Shown here: positions 31,540-33,149 of the stretch, one piece after another
How positions within the stretch are numbered: position 1 is the stretch's first letter
Layout of the letters: each line of letters starts with the position of its first letter
NCBI GenBank assembly: GCA_946997215.1
Contig: CAMPUL010000018.1
Coordinates: 1 to 33,149 of the forward strand
From: Gardnerella vaginalis
Lineage (GTDB): Bacteria; Actinomycetota; Actinomycetes; Actinomycetales; Bifidobacteriaceae
Direction: 5' to 3'
DNA: 33,149 nucleotides
Notes under the pieces: model-generated
Told to the model about the DNA's origin: nothing
What the model saw: the letters and a program-made list of their open reading frames with translations, nothing else
Databases searched by the model: none
Translations under genes and position numbers: made by a program

Positions 31540-31846
31540 TTTTGCCGCGATTTTTGGGCGATTACTGTGTGATTTTTGCATAATTTTTGCGCTATTTTTG
31601 CGTGATTTTTCTTTGGTCAGCACGTGCGCGTAAGGTCGAACCTGTTCGGTTGTTCAAAGTTCTACAAGTCGTTTCTAATTCTCGCGAGTTTTCTAGAGTG
31701 TTTGTTCGGCTTGTGCTTTGTGCGCCGAGCGAGTCGCAGTAACCTCTGCGTGAATGCCCAAATGTAATTGCGTCCGCGATTGCTCAAGTGCTATCGCCAC
31801 GCTTTTTATGGTCTTTTGCGCTTGTAAACCAAGGAACAGAGAGTTT
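31540..31846 (+). promoter_or_regulatory. Gene-free leader of the purine permease gene
   Basis: The first ~70 bp after pstB are T-rich and repetitive (GATTTTTG-type units five times, 31549-31611) with no clear stem, perhaps a weak transcript end. GCACGTGC, a perfect 8-bp palindrome, lies at 31620-31627. CGGC/GCCG and AACC/GGTT short stems follow. TTGCTC (31780-31785) and TTTTAT (31804-31809), spaced 18 bp, are a weak promoter candidate. I compared it by eye with the purine riboswitch consensus and saw no match. Confidence 0.45.
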
Positions 31847-33149
31847 ATGGAAAAGTTCTTCCATCTCAAAGAAAACGGCACGAATGTATCAACGGAGATC
31901 ACTGCAGGTCTCACTACATTCTTTGCAATGTCGTACATTATTGTTGTAAACCCAATGATTTTAAGCCAAACTGGCATGCCTAAGGGTGGCGTTTTCCTCG
32001 CTACAATCATCGCAGCAATTATTGGCACACTTGTTATGGGCTTGTTTGCTAACGTGCCTTACGCTCAAGCTGCTGGCATGGGTCTTAACGCATTCTTCAC
32101 ATACACAGTGTGCTTTGGCCTTCATTTTACGTGGCAAGAAGCCATGTGTATGGTGTTCTTGTGCGGTTTAATTAACATTATTATTACCGTTACTAAGATT
32201 CGTAAGATGATTATTCGTGCCATCCCAACTTCGTTGCAACACGCGATTGGTGGTGGCATTGGTTTATTCGTTGCATACGTTGGTATGATGAGCGTTGGCT
32301 TAATCACCTTTACTTCCAAAGATCCTGCAGCTGCTGCTAAGAGTAAGCCAACCGCTGCTATTCCAGGTCTTGCGGTTATGAACAATCCTGTTTTGTGGCT
32401 ATTCCTTATTGGACTTGTTTTGGCTATTGTTCTTACTGTTCTTAAGGTTCGCGCAAGCTTGCTTATTACGATTATTGTAACCTCTTTGATTGGTATTCCG
32501 CTTGGCTTGACTTCGTTAAATAACGCTGTTTCTGTTACGGATGCTTTTGCTCAGCTTCCAACCACCTTTGGTGCTATTTTTGGCCCTCAAGGTTTCCCTG
32601 CTCTCTTCTCTAATCCAGCACGCATTCCGCTTGTTTTGGTAACTATTTTTGCCTTCTCTATGTCGGATACTTTCGACACTCTTGGCACGTTTATTGGAAC
32701 TGGCCGCAGAACTGGCATCTTCTCTGAGGCAGATGAGAAGGCTTTGGAAAACGGCTCTGGCTTTAGCTCCAAGATGGATCGCGCGCTGTTCGCTGATTCG
32801 ATTGCAACTTCGGTTGGCGCAATTTGCGGTACTTCTAACACCACTACTTACGTTGAGTCTGCTGCTGGTATTGGTGCTGGCGGTCGTACTGGTTTGACTT
32901 CTGTAGTTGTTTCCGTGTGCTTTGCGCTTTCGATTGTTCTTGCGCCATTTGCTAGCGCCGTTCCTGCGGCTGCTACGGCTGGCGTGCTTGTAGTTGTAGG
33001 TTGCATGATGGCAAGCTCGTTAAAGGAGATTGCTTGGGACGATATTTCCGAAGCTATTCCTGCGTTCTTCGCCGCAGTGTTTATGGCCTTCTCCTACTCG
33101 ATTTCTTACGGCATTGCCGCTGGATTCATCATGTACTGCTTAGTTATGA
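31847..33149 (+). CDS. Adenine/guanine/hypoxanthine permease, NCS2/AzgA-like (3' end outside window)
   Basis: Nucleobase importer. The first 434 codons are present and the frame runs off the right edge without a stop. Seen: TEITAGLTTFFAMSYIIVVNP at the N-terminus, PYAQAAGMGLNAFFTY, AIGGGIGLFVAYVG, FSMSDTFDTLGTFIGTG and GTSNTTTYVESAAGIGAGGRTGLT, all typical of the AzgA/PbuG branch, with about 12 helices expected. ATG 31847 lies 9 nt after AAGGAAC (31831-31837). Which purine it prefers is not readable. It is a separate unit from pstB, 307 bp upstream. Confidence 0.92.
   Translation, partial: MEKFFHLKENGTNVSTEITAGLTTFFAMSYIIVVNPMILSQTGMPKGGVFLATIIAAIIGTLVMGLFANVPYAQAAGMGLNAFFTYTVCFGLHFTWQEAMCMVFLCGLINIIITVTKIRKMIIRAIPTSLQHAIGGGIGLFVAYVGMMSVGLITFTSKDPAAAAKSKPTAAIPGLAVMNNPVLWLFLIGLVLAIVLTVLKVRASLLITIIVTSLIGIPLGLTSLNNAVSVTDAFAQLPTTFGAIFGPQGFPALFSNPARIPLVLVTIFAFSMSDTFDTLGTFIGTGRRTGIFSEADEKALENGSGFSSKMDRALFADSIATSVGAICGTSNTTTYVESAAGIGAGGRTGLTSVVVSVCFALSIVLAPFASAVPAAATAGVLVVVGCMMASSLKEIAWDDISEAIPAFFAAVFMAFSYSISYGIAAGFIMYCLVM

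Noticed and set aside
31540..31846. Purine riboswitch
   Set aside because: The conserved aptamer core was not found by eye; only short stems and a palindrome are visible.

Overview
The window looks like chromosome from a low-GC member of the Bifidobacteriaceae, most likely Gardnerella or a close relative. This rests on recall of family sequences, not on a search. The GluRS, PNPase, S15, DAHP synthase and Pst proteins read as actinobacterial/bifidobacterial, but the DNA is AT-rich for that group. Ribosome-binding sites of the AAGGAG type mix with at least two apparently leaderless starts. Nothing phage-like, no complete insertion sequence and no CRISPR array is visible.

Layout. 1-3299: a BrnQ amino-acid carrier (cut by the left edge), a convergent MIF-like tautomerase, a GtrA membrane protein and a histidine phosphatase. 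3392-6330: an unknown acidic protein, gltX, then tRNA-Glu(CUC) and tRNA-Gln(CUG), which are both substrates of a non-discriminating GluRS. 6331-7047: no convincing gene; structured repeats and an orphan terminator. 7048-12215: a metallophosphoesterase with unusual metal-site residues, murA and a membrane-anchored Ser/Thr kinase. 12266-14010: tRNA-Ala(CGC) and dedA on the minus strand, then a divergent five-helix membrane protein. 14131-17649: rpsO and pnp, separated by 480 bp of AT-rich repeats; PNPase carries a long Arg/Asp-rich tail. 17833-20464: aldo/keto reductase, a YfiH/PgeF-type protein and a pyroglutamyl peptidase-like protein lacking its catalytic His. 20572-23441: a DivIVA-like coiled-coil protein and aminopeptidase C. 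23442-25933: DAHP synthase set between two gene-free blocks full of nested hairpins. 25934-27148: a small membrane protein and MTA/SAH nucleosidase. 27431-31539: a complete pstSCAB phosphate importer. 31847 to the end: a purine permease cut by the right edge.

The most unusual signal is a family of intergenic elements (6423-6607, 23431-23990, 25380-25500, with outliers at 25698-25850). Each is a run of nested hairpins whose arms differ in sequence between copies but remain self-complementary. I did not recognise the family. Other points for a second look are 12- and 15-bp inverted repeats around and beside the DAHP synthase gene, active-site substitutions in two enzymes, a promoter-overlapping palindrome at 13278-13308, and short tandem duplications directly upstream of several start codons.
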